From: Jannaschia maritima
GTDB lineage: Bacteria; Pseudomonadota; Alphaproteobacteria; Rhodobacterales; Rhodobacteraceae
Direction: 5' to 3'
Length of the DNA stretch: 64,000 nucleotides
Assembly: GCF_030973515.1 (NCBI RefSeq)
Contig: NZ_JARGZA010000002.1
Location: 124,001-188,000 of the forward strand
Part shown: positions 46,745 to 57,396 of the stretch, piece by piece
Layout: every line of letters starts with the position of its first letter
Position numbering within the stretch: position 1 is the stretch's first letter
Position numbers and translations under genes: made by a program
Notes under the pieces: model-generated
Told to the model about the DNA's origin: nothing
What the model saw: only the letters and a program-made list of their open reading frames with translations
The model's database searches: none

Positions 46745-47797
46745 TCAGACCGTGCCGGTGGGGACGGCCGACGCCCCGATGCGGGGGTCGGGCCCGAACG
46801 TCGGCATGTCCCAATGGCAGGAGAACAGCAGCCCACGCTCCCGCCACTCGAAGCTGGGACGGCCGCTGAACGTCGCTGACGTCATCGAGTTCAGGACCCG
46901 CATGCCGAACCCGTTCTTCTTCGTGGGCGGGGTGATGGGGGGCGTGGCGTGTTCGTCCCACGTCAAGGTGAAGCCGCCATCCACGACCACGATCGACAGG
47001 GCGACCGATCCGGCATCGTCGCGCAGGGCCCCGTACTTGACCGCATTCGTCAACAGTTCGTTGAGCACGAGGACGACCGTCTGCGCCGCCGCGCCGTTCA
47101 CCGCGACGTCGTCGATCGCCGCATCGATGCGCTTCGCCGCCACGAGGGGACCGAGCGTCTGGGACACCAGATCGGTTACGCGCACGGACCTGTCCGGGCT
47201 GGCGAAGGTCATGGCGTTCACCTGGGCCAGGGCCTGCAGCCGGCCGGTATAGGCTTCGACCAGCTCCTCCTTCGTGCCGGACGACCGGGCGGCCATGTTG
47301 AACATCCCCTGCACCAGGGCGAAGACGTTCTTCATGCGGTGCGCCATCTCCTCGGACAGCAGCACGGCCCGTTCCCGCGCCGACCGTAGCGTCGTGATGT
47401 CGTAGAGTGCGCCGACCAGCACCGACCGGCCGTCCGACGTGTCCGTCATCCGGCCCTGCCCGCTCAACCAGACGACCTCGCCCGGCGAGCGCTCGAACCG
47501 GTACTCCGCATGGAAGGGCGTGCCTTCGCGCACCGTCAGCGCCAGCTGGTCGCCCACGGCGTCGCGGTCGTCCGAGTGGATACGCGTGAAATAGTCCGCG
47601 GCCGGAAACGCACCGACCCGATCGAGCATGCCGGTCAGGCGCCGCATCGTGGCGTCCATCTGCGCCATCTCTGTCCGGGGGTCATAGACGAAGCGCCCGA
47701 TCCCCGCGGCGGCGGGTGCGATCGCCTGCCAATCGGTCTCGGCCACGAGACGATCGAGGAACGTCGCGGCGTCCGCCTCCCGGTTCTGCTCCTTCAT
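46745..47797 (-). CDS. PAS-domain sensor histidine kinase (HWE/HisKA_2 type)
   Basis: A 350-residue kinase without membrane segments. A PAS-like domain (about residues 28-135) is followed by the phosphoacceptor helix with His153 in EEMAHRMKNVFALVQGM, then the ATP-binding domain (LNELLTNAVKYGAL is the N box). Such kinases in alphaproteobacteria usually act in the general stress response or light and redox sensing. No response regulator lies next to it. A cytosolic location is inferred. It is divergent from the DsbA-like gene. Confidence 0.88.
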   Translation of the reverse strand: MKEQNREADAATFLDRLVAETDWQAIAPAAAGIGRFVYDPRTEMAQMDATMRRLTGMLDRVGAFPAADYFTRIHSDDRDAVGDQLALTVREGTPFHAEYRFERSPGEVVWLSGQGRMTDTSDGRSVLVGALYDITTLRSARERAVLLSEEMAHRMKNVFALVQGMFNMAARSSGTKEELVEAYTGRLQALAQVNAMTFASPDRSVRVTDLVSQTLGPLVAAKRIDAAIDDVAVNGAAAQTVVLVLNELLTNAVKYGALRDDAGSVALSIVVVDGGFTLTWDEHATPPITPPTKKNGFGMRVLNSMTSATFSGRPSFEWRERGLLFSCHWDMPTFGPDPRIGASAVPTGTV

Positions 47798-47916
47798 GAC
47801 ACTACCCCCGCGCCCTCGGCTGCGAATGACATGAATTCAGAATGGCTTGCAAGGGCGGCCTTCCCCCGGCGGCGGCGAAGCGCTAGCCCGATGGTGTGGC
47901 CGGAACGGATGGATCC

Positions 47917-48576
47917 ATGCTCAAGCTCGACATCGTATCGGACCCGATCTGCCCGTGGTGCTACATCGGCAAGACCCACCTGTTCCGCGCGTTGGAGGAA
48001 CGGCCAGCCCACGCGTTCGTCCTGGAATGGCACCCGTTCCAGTTAAACCCCGACATGCCGCCGGAGGGGATGGAGCGTCAGACCTATCTCCGGACCAAGT
48101 TCGGCGGCGCGGAGGGAGCCACAGCAGCCTATGCCCCTGTGCGGCAGGCGGCCGCCGCCGCCGGACTGGCCATCGACTTCGACGGCATCTCCCGCACGCC
48201 GAACACGGTGGACGCGCATCGATTGATCCATTGGGCAGGGCTGGAAGGACGGCAGACGGCCGTGGTCCACAAGCTCTTCGAGACCTACTTCGTCCACGCC
48301 CGGGACATCGGCGATCCGTCCGTCCTGGCCGACGTGGCGACGGAAGCGGGCATGGATCGCGCGATGACCGAACGGCTGCTGGCTGGGGATGCCGACGCCG
48401 ACGACGTGAAGGCGCGCGATGCGCATACGCGCGGCCGCGGGGTGACGGGCGTGCCCACCTTCGTGATCGCGAACAGGGCGGTCGTCGCGGGGGCCCAGCC
48501 GCCGGAGACGTGGGTCAAGATCATCGACGACCTCGCGGCCCAGATCGCATCGGCTGGGCCGGCAGCGGACGCCTGA
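47917..48576 (+). CDS. DsbA-family (FrnE-like) oxidoreductase
   Basis: A 219-residue thioredoxin-fold protein lacking a signal peptide, so it acts in the cytosol. The redox motif is CPWC in SDPICPWCYIGKTHLFRAL, and the DsbA helical insert and cis-proline (GVTGVPTFVI) follow. These are typical of FrnE/2-hydroxychromene isomerase-like DsbA relatives, some of which protect against oxidative stress. The ATG at 47917 is chosen; an in-frame GTG at 47896 gives an odd extension. It is divergent from the histidine kinase gene, and its start is not shared with a dsbB. Confidence 0.88.
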   Translation: MLKLDIVSDPICPWCYIGKTHLFRALEERPAHAFVLEWHPFQLNPDMPPEGMERQTYLRTKFGGAEGATAAYAPVRQAAAAAGLAIDFDGISRTPNTVDAHRLIHWAGLEGRQTAVVHKLFETYFVHARDIGDPSVLADVATEAGMDRAMTERLLAGDADADDVKARDAHTRGRGVTGVPTFVIANRAVVAGAQPPETWVKIIDDLAAQIASAGPAADA

Positions 48577-48739
48577 CGGTCCAGGGTTTCCTTATCGGCA
48601 ACAGCCTGTCGTTCGGTATGCCCCTGCCGCGAACGGATCTAATTTTCTATATGACAACCGATCCCGATGGCGATGACCGCTCTCGGGCAGGGCCTCGGAC
48701 GGGGTCCATCCTTCGAGTTCCAGAGTTCGGGTGTCCGCC

Positions 48740-49387
48740 ATGTTCAAGACTATCCTACGATCCGCCGCCGCCGCCACGCTGCTGCTGGCCGCGCCGGCCG
48801 CGCAGGCGCTGACCTTCGACTTCACGGGCCAGTCCCGCCTGAGCGCGCCGACCATCTCGACCAGCGCGGGCGGCATCACCCTCGACGCATCCGGGCGTCG
48901 CTGCGCCACCACGGGCTGCGCTACGGGGTCGGACGCGAACATCCAGCGTTGGGGCAACGGGCTCGGCCTGAAGGCGTTCTACCGCGAGCAGCATACGTTC
49001 GACGGCTGGGGTCCGAACGAGATGGCGATCCTCACCTTCGGCACGACGGTCGAGCTTCAGGCCCTCGACTTCCACTACGTCGAGGACACGCGCGATCAGT
49101 TCTCGCTGTGGACCCGGGGCGACGCGGGGTGGACGCAGATCACCCAGGCCCTGACCATCGGCAAGACGGCGAACGGCGCTGGACGCTTCAGCTTCGCGGA
49201 CGCCATCCGCGGCCGGGTGTTCGGCGTGGCCACCACCGATACCGACGATGCCTGGAAGTTCCGCGGCGCGACGGCGGACCTGGCCGCACCGGACCTGGTG
49301 TCACCCGTGCCCCTGCCCGCCGGCGTGCTGCTGCTGATCGGCGGCCTGGGCACCCTGGTCGCCCTGCGCCGCGGCGCCCGAAGCTGA
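48740..49387 (+). CDS. VPLPA-CTERM sorting domain protein
   Basis: A 215-residue exported protein. It has an N-terminal signal peptide ending AAPAAQA, a globular middle with two cysteines, and a C-terminal sorting signal: VPLPAG, a hydrophobic helix, then the basic tail RRGARS. This signature marks proteins processed by an exosortase of the XrtV type in Rhodobacterales. No exosortase gene is in this window. The middle (residues about 30-190, with FDGWGPNEMAILTF) is of unknown function. A GTG at 48731 is also in frame, but the ATG at 48740 is preferred. Confidence 0.85.
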   Translation: MFKTILRSAAAATLLLAAPAAQALTFDFTGQSRLSAPTISTSAGGITLDASGRRCATTGCATGSDANIQRWGNGLGLKAFYREQHTFDGWGPNEMAILTFGTTVELQALDFHYVEDTRDQFSLWTRGDAGWTQITQALTIGKTANGAGRFSFADAIRGRVFGVATTDTDDAWKFRGATADLAAPDLVSPVPLPAGVLLLIGGLGTLVALRRGARS

Positions 49388-49405
49388 CGAGACGGACCGG
49401 AAACG

Positions 49406-49435
49406 CGAAGGGCCCCGCAGAAGCGGGGCCCTTCG
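49406..49435. terminator. strong terminator hairpin between VPLPA gene and lon
   Basis: A perfect 13-bp stem (49406-49418 with 49423-49435) and an AGAA loop. It lies between convergent genes and is GC-rich on both sides without T-run; it is the strongest hairpin in the window. Confidence 0.6.
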
Positions 49436-49457
49436 TCGTTCGACTGCCTACGACCAA

Positions 49458-51854
49458 TCAGTGCGCGGTCGCGCCCGCGGCGGTGTCGTTCCGCCGGGCC
49501 GCCAGCGCGGCGGCCTCCTCGGCGGCCTCGTCCCATTCGATGGGCTCGGGCTGGCGGATCAAGGCGTGCCGCAGGACCTCCCGGACGTGTTCGACGGGGA
49601 CGATGTCCAATCCGTCCTTCACGTTGTCCGGGATCTCCGTCAGGTCCTTCACGTTCTCCTGCGGGATCAGCACCTTCGTGATGCCACCTCGCAGGGCCGC
49701 CAACAGCTTCTCCTTCAAGCCGCCGATCGGCATTGCATTTCCGCGCAGCGAGACCTCGCCCGTCATGGCGATGTCCTTGCGGACGGGGATCTGCGTCAGC
49801 GACGACACGATCGACGTCACCATCGCCAAACCCGCCGACGGCCCGTCCTTGGGCGTCGCCCCGTCCGGCACGTGGACGTGGATGTCCATCGTGTCGAAGC
49901 GCGGTGGCTTCACCCCGATCTCCGGCGCGATCGACCGCACGTAGCTGCTGGCGGCGTCGATCGATTCCTTCATCACGTCGCCGAGCTTGCCGGTCGTCTT
50001 CATGCGACCCTTGCCCGGCAGGCGGAGCGCCTCGATCTGCAACAGGTCCCCACCCACGGAGGTATAGGCCAGCCCCGTCACCACGCCGATCTGGTCTTCC
50101 TTCTCGGCCAGGCCGTACCGGTACTTCTTGACGCCCAGATAGTCGTCCAGGTTCTCCGCATCGACGGTGACGCTGTCGACGTCCTTGCGGACGATCTTCG
50201 TCACGGCCTTGCGCGCCACCTTCGCGATCTCGCGCTCCAGGTTCCGGACGCCGGCCTCGCGCGTATAGGTGCGCACCATCTCCTGCAGGGCGCTATCATC
50301 CAGCGTGAACTCCGCCTTCTTCAGTCCGTGGTTCTTGATCTGCTTGGGCAGCAGGTGACGCTTCGCGATCTCGACCTTCTCGTCCTCGGTATAGCCGGCG
50401 AGGGGAATGATCTCCATCCGGTCCATCAGGGGACCCGGCATGTTGTAGCTGTTGGACGTGGTCAGAAACATCACGTTCGACAGGTCGTACTCCACCTCGA
50501 GGTAGTGGTCGACGAACGTGCCGTTCTGTTCCGGATCCAGCACCTCCAGCATCGCCGACGCCGGGTCGCCCCGGAAGTCCTGACCCATCTTGTCGATCTC
50601 GTCGAGCAGGATCAGCGGGTTGGTGGTCTTGGCCTTCTTCAGGGCCTGAATGATCTTGCCAGGCATCGACCCGATATACGTGCGGCGGTGACCGCGGATC
50701 TCGGATTCGTCGCGCACGCCGCCTAGGCTGATGCGGATGAACTCGCGCCCCGTGGCGCGGGCGACCGACTTGCCCAGCGACGTCTTGCCCACGCCCGGGG
50801 GGCCGACCAAGCACAGGATCGGACCCTTCAGCTTCGAGGACCGGGCCTGCACGGCCAGGTACTCCACGATCCGCTCCTTCACCTTCTCGAGGCCGTAGTG
50901 ATCCTTGTCGAGGACCTCCTGCGCCTTCTTCACGTCCTTCTTGACGCGGGACTTCGTGCCCCACGGGATCGACAGCATCCAGTCGAGGTAGTTCCGCACC
51001 ACCGTCGCCTCGGCTGACATGGGCGACATGTTCTTCAGCTTCTTCAGCTCGCCCTCGGCCTTTTCGCGGGCCTCCTTGGACAGCTTCGTCTCCTCGATCC
51101 GCTGCTCCAGCTCGGCGACCTCGTTCTGGCCCTCCTCGTTGTCGCCCAGCTCCTTCTGGATCGCCTTCATCTGCTCGTTCAGATAATATTCGCGCTGCGT
51201 GCGCTCCATCTGGGACTTCACGCGCGACTTGATCCGCTTCTCGACCTGCAGGACGGACATCTCCCCCTGCATCAGGCCATAGACCTTCTCCAACCGCTCC
51301 GAGATGGTCAGCATCTCCAGCAGTTCCTGCTTCTGCGCGACCTCGACGCCCAGATGCCCGGACACCAGGTCGACCAGCTTCGCCGGGTCCTGCGCCTCGG
51401 ACACGGTGCCGAGCGCTTCCTCCGGGATGTTCTTCTTCACCTTGGCGTAGCGCTCGAACTCCTCCGCGACCGATCGCATCAGCGCGTCCACGGTCGCCTT
51501 GTCGCCCGTCTGCTCGGACAGGGGGGACGCCTCGGCCTCGAAGAACGTGTCGTTGTCCAGGAACCGGGTGATCTTCACGCGACCGCGCCCCTCGACCAGC
51601 ACCTTCACGGTGCCGTCGGGCAGCTTCAGCAGCTGCAGGACGTTCGCTACGACTCCGATGCGGTAGATGCCGTCGGAGTCCGGCTCGTCGACCGACGGAT
51701 CGATCTGGCTGGACAACAGGATCTGCTTGTCGTCCTGCATCACCTCCTCGAGCGCGCGGACCGACTTCTCGCGCCCCACGAACAGGGGCACGATCATGTG
51801 CGGGAAGACCACGATGTCGCGAAGCGGCAGAACGGGGTGAATGGTGCTCGTCAT
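49458..51854 (-). CDS. lon: ATP-dependent protease La (Lon)
   Basis: A 798-residue AAA+ serine protease for damaged and regulatory proteins. The N-terminal substrate domain is followed by the ATPase with Walker [10 protein letters not shown] and then the protease domain, whose dyad is Ser673 (PKDGPSAG) and Lys716 (GGLKEK), 43 residues apart as in E. coli Lon. The length is normal. GGGACGAG lies before the ATG. I looked for a sigma-32 heat-shock promoter upstream and found no convincing one. It is convergent with the VPLPA-CTERM gene. Confidence 0.97.
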   Translation of the reverse strand: MTSTIHPVLPLRDIVVFPHMIVPLFVGREKSVRALEEVMQDDKQILLSSQIDPSVDEPDSDGIYRIGVVANVLQLLKLPDGTVKVLVEGRGRVKITRFLDNDTFFEAEASPLSEQTGDKATVDALMRSVAEEFERYAKVKKNIPEEALGTVSEAQDPAKLVDLVSGHLGVEVAQKQELLEMLTISERLEKVYGLMQGEMSVLQVEKRIKSRVKSQMERTQREYYLNEQMKAIQKELGDNEEGQNEVAELEQRIEETKLSKEAREKAEGELKKLKNMSPMSAEATVVRNYLDWMLSIPWGTKSRVKKDVKKAQEVLDKDHYGLEKVKERIVEYLAVQARSSKLKGPILCLVGPPGVGKTSLGKSVARATGREFIRISLGGVRDESEIRGHRRTYIGSMPGKIIQALKKAKTTNPLILLDEIDKMGQDFRGDPASAMLEVLDPEQNGTFVDHYLEVEYDLSNVMFLTTSNSYNMPGPLMDRMEIIPLAGYTEDEKVEIAKRHLLPKQIKNHGLKKAEFTLDDSALQEMVRTYTREAGVRNLEREIAKVARKAVTKIVRKDVDSVTVDAENLDDYLGVKKYRYGLAEKEDQIGVVTGLAYTSVGGDLLQIEALRLPGKGRMKTTGKLGDVMKESIDAASSYVRSIAPEIGVKPPRFDTMDIHVHVPDGATPKDGPSAGLAMVTSIVSSLTQIPVRKDIAMTGEVSLRGNAMPIGGLKEKLLAALRGGITKVLIPQENVKDLTEIPDNVKDGLDIVPVEHVREVLRHALIRQPEPIEWDEAAEEAAALAARRNDTAAGATAH

Positions 51855-52030
51855 GTCTCTCGTCCCTTTCGCAAAGGTCCTGTGCCCCGTTATGGCGGCG
51901 TCTTGGACCCTCCGTTCACCGTCATCTGGGAACGGCGCGCCTGCGTATCAATGCACGCGACCGGATGGCCGGGGACGATACTGTGCGGACGCGCGGGCGC
52001 ATGCAATGGGGGGGATCGCGCGGGGCCGGC

Positions 52031-53161
52031 TCACAGTGGCGCGATGTCCCCCGCCGCGCGGGTGGCGTGGAAGTCGGCCTCCCAGGCGGCGAACGTCCCC
52101 GCGGCGATCGCGTCGCGCATCCCATCCATGATCCACTGATAGTAGTGGAGGTTGTGCCACGTCATCAGCATGGACCCCACGATCTCCCGGGAGCGGACGA
52201 CGTGATGCAGATAGGCGCGCGAATAGCCGCGGCAGGCGGGACAGTCGCATGCCTCGTCGAGCGGGCGCGGATCGTCGGCGTGCCGGGCGTTGCGGATGTT
52301 GACGACCCCGTGGCGCGTGAACGCCTGCCCCGTGCGGCCGGACCGCGAAGGCAGGACGCAGTCCATCATGTCGATGCCGCGCATGACCGCGCCGACGATG
52401 TCGTCCGGCTTGCCCACCCCCATCAGATAGCGCGGCCGATCCACCGGCAGCTGATCCGGGGCATGGTCGAGGCATCCGAACATCGCCTCCTGACCCTCGC
52501 CCACCGCGAGCCCGCCCACGGCATAGCCGTCGAACCCGATCGCGCGGAGGGCTTCCGCCGATTCCGCGCGCAGGTCCGGCTCCAACCCGCCCTGCTGGAT
52601 CCCGAACAGGGCGTGGCCAGGCCGGTCGCCGAACGCGTCGCGCGACCGCTGGGCCCAGCGCATCGACAGCCGCATGCTGTCCGCGATGCGCGTGCGGTCC
52701 GCGGGCAGCGACGGGCATTCGTCGAACGCCATGACGATGTCCGACCCCAGCAGCCTCTGGATCTCCATGCTGCGCTCCGGGGTCAGGCGGTGGCGGGCCC
52801 CGTCGATGTGGGACCGGAACGTCACGCCCTCCTCGGTCAGCTTGCGCAGCCCTGCCAGGGACATCACCTGGAACCCGCCCGAATCCGTGAGGATCGGGCC
52901 GTCCCAGTTCATGAACCGGTGCAGCCCGCCCAGCCGGGCGACGCGTTCCGCCGTGGGACGCAGCATCAGGTGATAGGTGTTGCCCAGAAGCACGTCCGCG
53001 CCCGTGGCGCGCACCGATTCCGGCAGCATCGCCTTGACCGTGGCGGCGGTGCCGACGGGCATGAAGGCCGGCGTACGTATGTCGCCCCGCGTCGTCCGGA
53101 TCGTGCCCGTGCGGGCGGAACCGTCCGTGGCATGGAGGGTAAAGGCGAAACGGTCGGTCAC
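52031..53161 (-). CDS. tgt: tRNA-guanine transglycosylase
   Basis: A 376-residue enzyme that replaces guanine-34 with preQ1 in tRNA-Asp, -Asn, -His and -Tyr, leading to queuosine. The catalytic segments [12 protein letters not shown] and [15 protein letters not shown] are clear, and the zinc site CDCPAC with the downstream His is intact. The GTG at 53161 fits the family N-terminus ([18 protein letters not shown]); upstream in-frame residues are unlike the family. GluQRS at 26659 acts on the queuosine made by this pathway, so the two are functionally linked. It is divergent from the beta-barrel gene. Confidence 0.95.
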   Translation of the reverse strand: MTDRFAFTLHATDGSARTGTIRTTRGDIRTPAFMPVGTAATVKAMLPESVRATGADVLLGNTYHLMLRPTAERVARLGGLHRFMNWDGPILTDSGGFQVMSLAGLRKLTEEGVTFRSHIDGARHRLTPERSMEIQRLLGSDIVMAFDECPSLPADRTRIADSMRLSMRWAQRSRDAFGDRPGHALFGIQQGGLEPDLRAESAEALRAIGFDGYAVGGLAVGEGQEAMFGCLDHAPDQLPVDRPRYLMGVGKPDDIVGAVMRGIDMMDCVLPSRSGRTGQAFTRHGVVNIRNARHADDPRPLDEACDCPACRGYSRAYLHHVVRSREIVGSMLMTWHNLHYYQWIMDGMRDAIAAGTFAAWEADFHATRAAGDIAPL

Positions 53162-53369
53162 GGCCGCGCGGTATCGGTTGCGCCCCGCGCTGGCAACGGT
53201 CCCCCGGACCGGGGAACGGATTCGGGACCGGCAAGAAGGTGCCGGTAAGGTTACCGCCTGCAACGGTTCGTGACGGTCCCGGCACTTGCATCCCGGAGGA
53301 CGGAACGACAGGTCGGGGCGGAACGGGGCCGAACGCTCCGTCCGCGAGTGATATAGAAGGACACCGAAC

Positions 53370-54023
53370 ATGCTTCGTACTGCATTCATCGCCCTGCCCG
53401 TTGCCGCGCTGGTCGCCGGCACCGCCACCGCCGGGAACGTCGAGCCCGTGGTCGTCCAGCCCGTGCTGGCCCCCTTGGCGCCCGCGCCGGCCTTCAGCTG
53501 GACCGGCGGCTACATCGGCCTCCAGGGCGGCTATCTGGACGTCAACGCCAACGACGGCGCCACGGACGACGACGACGATGATGATGACGACGACGACGAC
53601 GATGACAGCTCCTCGATCGACGGCGACGGCGGCTTCCTCGGTCTGCGCGCCGGCTACGACTACCAGATCGGCAACACGGTGATCGGCGGTCTGCTGCAGT
53701 ACGACGGCACGGATATCGGCCTCGATCTGAGCGACGGCACCGATGCCGGCGCCGATATCGACAGCGTCCTGCGCGCGGGCCTGCGCCTGGGCTATGCCCT
53801 CGACCGCACGCTGCTCTACGGGACCGGCGGCTACGCGAAGGCCGACACGGACAACATCGGCGACGCGGACGGCTACTTCGTAGGCCTGGGCGTGGAGCGG
53901 TTCGTGACGAACAACATCTCCCTCGGCGGGGAAGTGCTGTACCACGAGTTCGAGGACTTCGGCGACACGCAGATCGACGGCGACGCGACCACCGTCGGCG
54001 TCAATCTGAACTACCGCTTCTGA
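53370..54023 (+). CDS. outer-membrane beta-barrel protein with poly-Asp loop
   Basis: A 217-residue outer-membrane protein. A signal peptide (residues 1-21, ending TATAG) precedes the motif [20 protein letters not shown], typical of the Omp25/Omp31 family, and alternating strands run to a C-terminal aromatic residue (NYRF) as needed for BAM insertion. A run of 14 consecutive Asp codons (53565-53606) forms a highly acidic segment in what should be an exposed loop. It is divergent from tgt. GTGATATAGAAGGA precedes the ATG. Confidence 0.85.
   Translation: MLRTAFIALPVAALVAGTATAGNVEPVVVQPVLAPLAPAPAFSWTGGYIGLQGGYLDVNANDGATDDDDDDDDDDDDDDSSSIDGDGGFLGLRAGYDYQIGNTVIGGLLQYDGTDIGLDLSDGTDAGADIDSVLRAGLRLGYALDRTLLYGTGGYAKADTDNIGDADGYFVGLGVERFVTNNISLGGEVLYHEFEDFGDTQIDGDATTVGVNLNYRF
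53565..53606 (+). repeat. in-frame GAC/GAT trinucleotide tract
   Basis: Fourteen successive aspartate codons (GAC or GAT) in a region of otherwise mixed sequence. Slippage would change the protein length by whole codons without breaking the frame. Confidence 0.85.
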
Positions 54024-54030
54024 TCGCGAC

Positions 54031-54060
54031 GCGGCGGCGGCCCTGGACGGCCGCCGCCGC
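54031..54060. terminator. terminator hairpin after the beta-barrel gene
   Basis: Perfect 12-bp arms (54031-54042 and 54049-54060) around a six-base loop start seven bases after the stop codon. The plus strand then reads AATCCTTACC, so there is no T-run. Confidence 0.5.
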
Positions 54061-54107
54061 AATCCTTACCTTCACGGTCGGATACCGGCGCGAAGGAACC
54101 CCCTCCC

Positions 54108-54476
54108 ATGGACGACCACGGCACCGACGCCCCGCTCGAAGGGGCGCCCCTGATCCGGCCCTCCACCACCGACCACCCGCTGCACGAGCAGGTGGTCGAT
54201 GCCTGCCGCTCGGTCTTCGACCCGGAGATCCCGGTCAACATCTACGACCTCGGCCTGATCTACACGATCGACATCTCGCCTGAGAACGAGGTCGGCATCG
54301 TCATGACGCTGACCGCCCCCGGCTGCCCGGTCGCGGGCGAGATGCCGGGCTGGGTCGCCGACGCGGTCGAACCCCTGCCGGGCGTCAAGTCCGTCGACGT
54401 CGATCTGACCTGGGACCCCCCCTGGGGGATGGAGATGATGTCCGACGAGGCACGGCTGGAACTGGGCTTCATGTAA
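54108..54476 (+). CDS. sufT: SufT/MIP18-type Fe-S assembly protein
   Basis: A 122-residue DUF59 protein that helps mature Fe-S proteins as part of the SUF machinery. The signature DPEIPVNIYDLGLIY is clear, as is the cysteine-bearing LTAPGCPVAGEMPGW. It is the first of three co-oriented genes: sufT, an MscS channel and sufA. The other suf genes (sufBCDS) are not in this window. GGAACCC precedes the ATG. Confidence 0.9.
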   Translation: MDDHGTDAPLEGAPLIRPSTTDHPLHEQVVDACRSVFDPEIPVNIYDLGLIYTIDISPENEVGIVMTLTAPGCPVAGEMPGWVADAVEPLPGVKSVDVDLTWDPPWGMEMMSDEARLELGFM

Positions 54477-54498
54477 GGCCGATCACGCGGACCGGGCC

Positions 54499-54519
54499 GT
54501 TCCCCCCCCGGGGGGGAAC
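54499..54519. terminator. C/G-run palindrome after sufT
   Basis: GTTC, eight C, seven G and AAC form a nearly perfect palindrome 22 bases after sufT. It could be a terminator or a structural pause; long homopolymer runs like this are also prone to sequencing error. Confidence 0.35.
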
Positions 54520-54548
54520 GGGGTGCGACGATCTGACGTTGGGCCGAC

Positions 54549-56213
54549 ATGACCCGATACATCCGCGCGTTCGTCTTCGTCCTCCTCGCCATGGTCGCCC
54601 TGCCCGCCACGGCGCAGGACCCGTTCTTCGACATCGACGGGCTGAACGGCGGCCTGGGCGAACGCCCGGACGCGATGGACCTGCGCACCCCGCGCAGCAC
54701 CCTGGAAAGCTTCCTCGTTGCGGCGGACGAAGGGCGCTGGGACGATGCGGCCCACGCGCTCGACCTGTCGGATCTCGACGACGCCGCGCAGGCGGGGGAA
54801 GGGCCGATCCTGGCCGCGCAGCTTCATTCGGTGATAGAACGGAAGGCCGTCCTCGACTGGTCCAGCCTGAACGACCGCCCCGACGGGCTCCAGCCCCTCG
54901 GCGGCCAATCGCAGGCGACGGCGGGCGATCCGCGGCGCTCGTTCCTCATCCGCGAGCTCGATCTCGACCCCGTGCCCGGTGCGATCCGGCTGAACCGCGT
55001 CAAGCCGGGCGAGGACGCGGACCCCGTCTGGGTCTTCCCCCGCGAAACGGTGGCCGACATCCCCGCCATGTACCGCGCCTACGGGCCATCCGCGTTCGAA
55101 TCGAAGCTTCCCGCGATCCTGCTCGCGCAGGGGCCGGCCAGCCTGATGTGGTGGGAATGGATCGGCCTGCCGCTCCTGGTGGTCATCGCGGGGGTGCTGG
55201 GTTGGTTCACGGCCCGCCTGTTCGCCTGGATCCGGACGTCCTCCGACAACGGCATGGTGCGCGGCGTCACGCATGCGTTGAAATGGCCCGCGGTGATCGC
55301 CGCCGTCACCACCCTGGTCGCGGTCGTGTCCCGGCAGCTCTTCGTCTTCTCGGGCCAGATCGACACGGTCCTGTCGCCCCTGATCGCGATCGGCTACGTG
55401 ACCGCGACGCTTATGGTCGTGATCGGCGTTCTCGACGCGGTGCTCGACAACCTCGTATCGCCGGGCGACGACATCGACCTGACCGTGGCCGAGCAGCAGG
55501 AGGCGCGCTCGACGGCCACGAAGATCAACGCGACCCGGCGCATCCTGACGATCCTCGTGTTCCTGATCGGCGCGGGCATCGTGCTGTCCACGGCCGACGT
55601 GTTCCGCGGCGTGGGCCTGTCGATCCTGGCCTCCGCCAGCGCGCTGACCATCATCCTGGGCTTCGCCGCCCGCCGCGTCCTGGGCAACATCATCGCCAGC
55701 CTGCAGATCGCGATGAACCAGTCCGCCCGCGTCGGCGACCGGATCATGTACAAGGGTGAGCTGTGCTACGTGGAGCGCATCCAGATGACCTACGTGCAGC
55801 TGCGCAACTGGGACAGCACCCGGCTGATCGTCCCGGTGGAGGAGTTCATCTCCGAGCCGTTCGAGAACTGGTCGATCGAGGATCCGTCCATGCTGCGCAT
55901 CCTCAAGTTCAAGCTGCGCCCCGCCATCGACCTCGACGCCGTGCGCGACGCCTTCGTCGACGTCGCGCGGGAGGTGTCGGAGGACGAAGATCACGCCGAG
56001 TTCTTCGGTGACTTCGACTCGGTCAAGATGGACGTGACCGGGCAGGACGTGTTCGGGATCGACGTCTGGTTCTACGTGCCGTGCACGGACCCGAACAACT
56101 CCTGGGCGGTGTCGTGCGCGGTGCGCGAGCGCCTGATCGGCCGCCTCGCGGACATGGAGGGCGACGGCGACGCGCGCATCTTCCCCGATCCCGCCGCCGC
56201 CGAAGCCGCTTGA
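54549..56213 (+). CDS. MscS-family mechanosensitive channel
   Basis: A 554-residue channel protein. A signal peptide (residues 1-22) is followed by a periplasmic domain of about 165 residues, membrane helices from about residue 198 (IGLPLLVVIAGVLGWFTARL onward), and the MscS core. The pore helix is in SASALTIILGFAARRVLGNIIASLQI, and the beta domain follows (VGDRIMYKGELCYVERI). It gates to release solutes under osmotic shock. It is unusual in lying between two Fe-S assembly genes, sufT and sufA, with short gaps (72 and 46 bases). Confidence 0.9.
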   Translation: MTRYIRAFVFVLLAMVALPATAQDPFFDIDGLNGGLGERPDAMDLRTPRSTLESFLVAADEGRWDDAAHALDLSDLDDAAQAGEGPILAAQLHSVIERKAVLDWSSLNDRPDGLQPLGGQSQATAGDPRRSFLIRELDLDPVPGAIRLNRVKPGEDADPVWVFPRETVADIPAMYRAYGPSAFESKLPAILLAQGPASLMWWEWIGLPLLVVIAGVLGWFTARLFAWIRTSSDNGMVRGVTHALKWPAVIAAVTTLVAVVSRQLFVFSGQIDTVLSPLIAIGYVTATLMVVIGVLDAVLDNLVSPGDDIDLTVAEQQEARSTATKINATRRILTILVFLIGAGIVLSTADVFRGVGLSILASASALTIILGFAARRVLGNIIASLQIAMNQSARVGDRIMYKGELCYVERIQMTYVQLRNWDSTRLIVPVEEFISEPFENWSIEDPSMLRILKFKLRPAIDLDAVRDAFVDVAREVSEDEDHAEFFGDFDSVKMDVTGQDVFGIDVWFYVPCTDPNNSWAVSCAVRERLIGRLADMEGDGDARIFPDPAAAEAA

Positions 56214-56259
56214 GCGCGAGGCCGCCCGACCCTAGGTAGGGAACCGAAGGAGCGCGCCC

Positions 56260-56625
56260 ATGTTCGCCATACCCGGCCAGCCCCCCGTGACCGTCACCGA
56301 CGCCGCCGCCGCGCAGATCACTCGGCTGATGCGCCGGTCGGATGCCTATGGCCTGCGTCTGGGCGTGAAGAAGGGCGGCTGCGCGGGAATGGAATACACC
56401 ATGGACTACGTCCCCGAAGCCCAGCCCCACGACGAGGTCGTGGAGGTGGGCGAAGCGCGCGTCCTGATCGCCCCCATGGCGCAGATGTTCCTGTTCGGCA
56501 CGCAGATCGACTACGAGACGTCGCTGCTCGAATCGGGGTTCAAGTTCCGCAACCCGAACGTGGTGGACGCCTGCGGCTGCGGGGAGTCGATCAAGTTCGA
56601 CGAAAGCCTGGGCACCCCGTCGTGA
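56260..56625 (+). CDS. sufA: A-type Fe-S carrier (SufA/IscA)
   Basis: A 121-residue carrier that receives and passes on Fe-S clusters. The three conserved cysteines are present: GGCAGMEY and the pair in ACGCGES. The symbol sufA is chosen over iscA because the neighbour is sufT and the organism group uses the SUF system; IscA-like is equally possible by sequence. GAAGGAG precedes the ATG. tpiA follows 37 bases downstream. Confidence 0.9.
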   Translation: MFAIPGQPPVTVTDAAAAQITRLMRRSDAYGLRLGVKKGGCAGMEYTMDYVPEAQPHDEVVEVGEARVLIAPMAQMFLFGTQIDYETSLLESGFKFRNPNVVDACGCGESIKFDESLGTPS

Positions 56626-56662
56626 TGTGCTAAGCCCGTCGCGAACGACGGGAAGGGACGCC

Positions 56663-57394
<732 letters not shown>

Positions 57395-57396
57395 CC

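Noticed and set aside
49458-51960. A heat-shock (sigma-32) promoter in front of lon
   Set aside because: I could not find a convincing CTTGAA/CCCCAT pair in the upstream sequence; regulation is left open.
51948-54062. A 704-codon open frame crossing tgt and the beta-barrel gene on the minus strand
   Set aside because: Part is a shifted tgt frame and part is antisense to the barrel gene; no domain spans the join.
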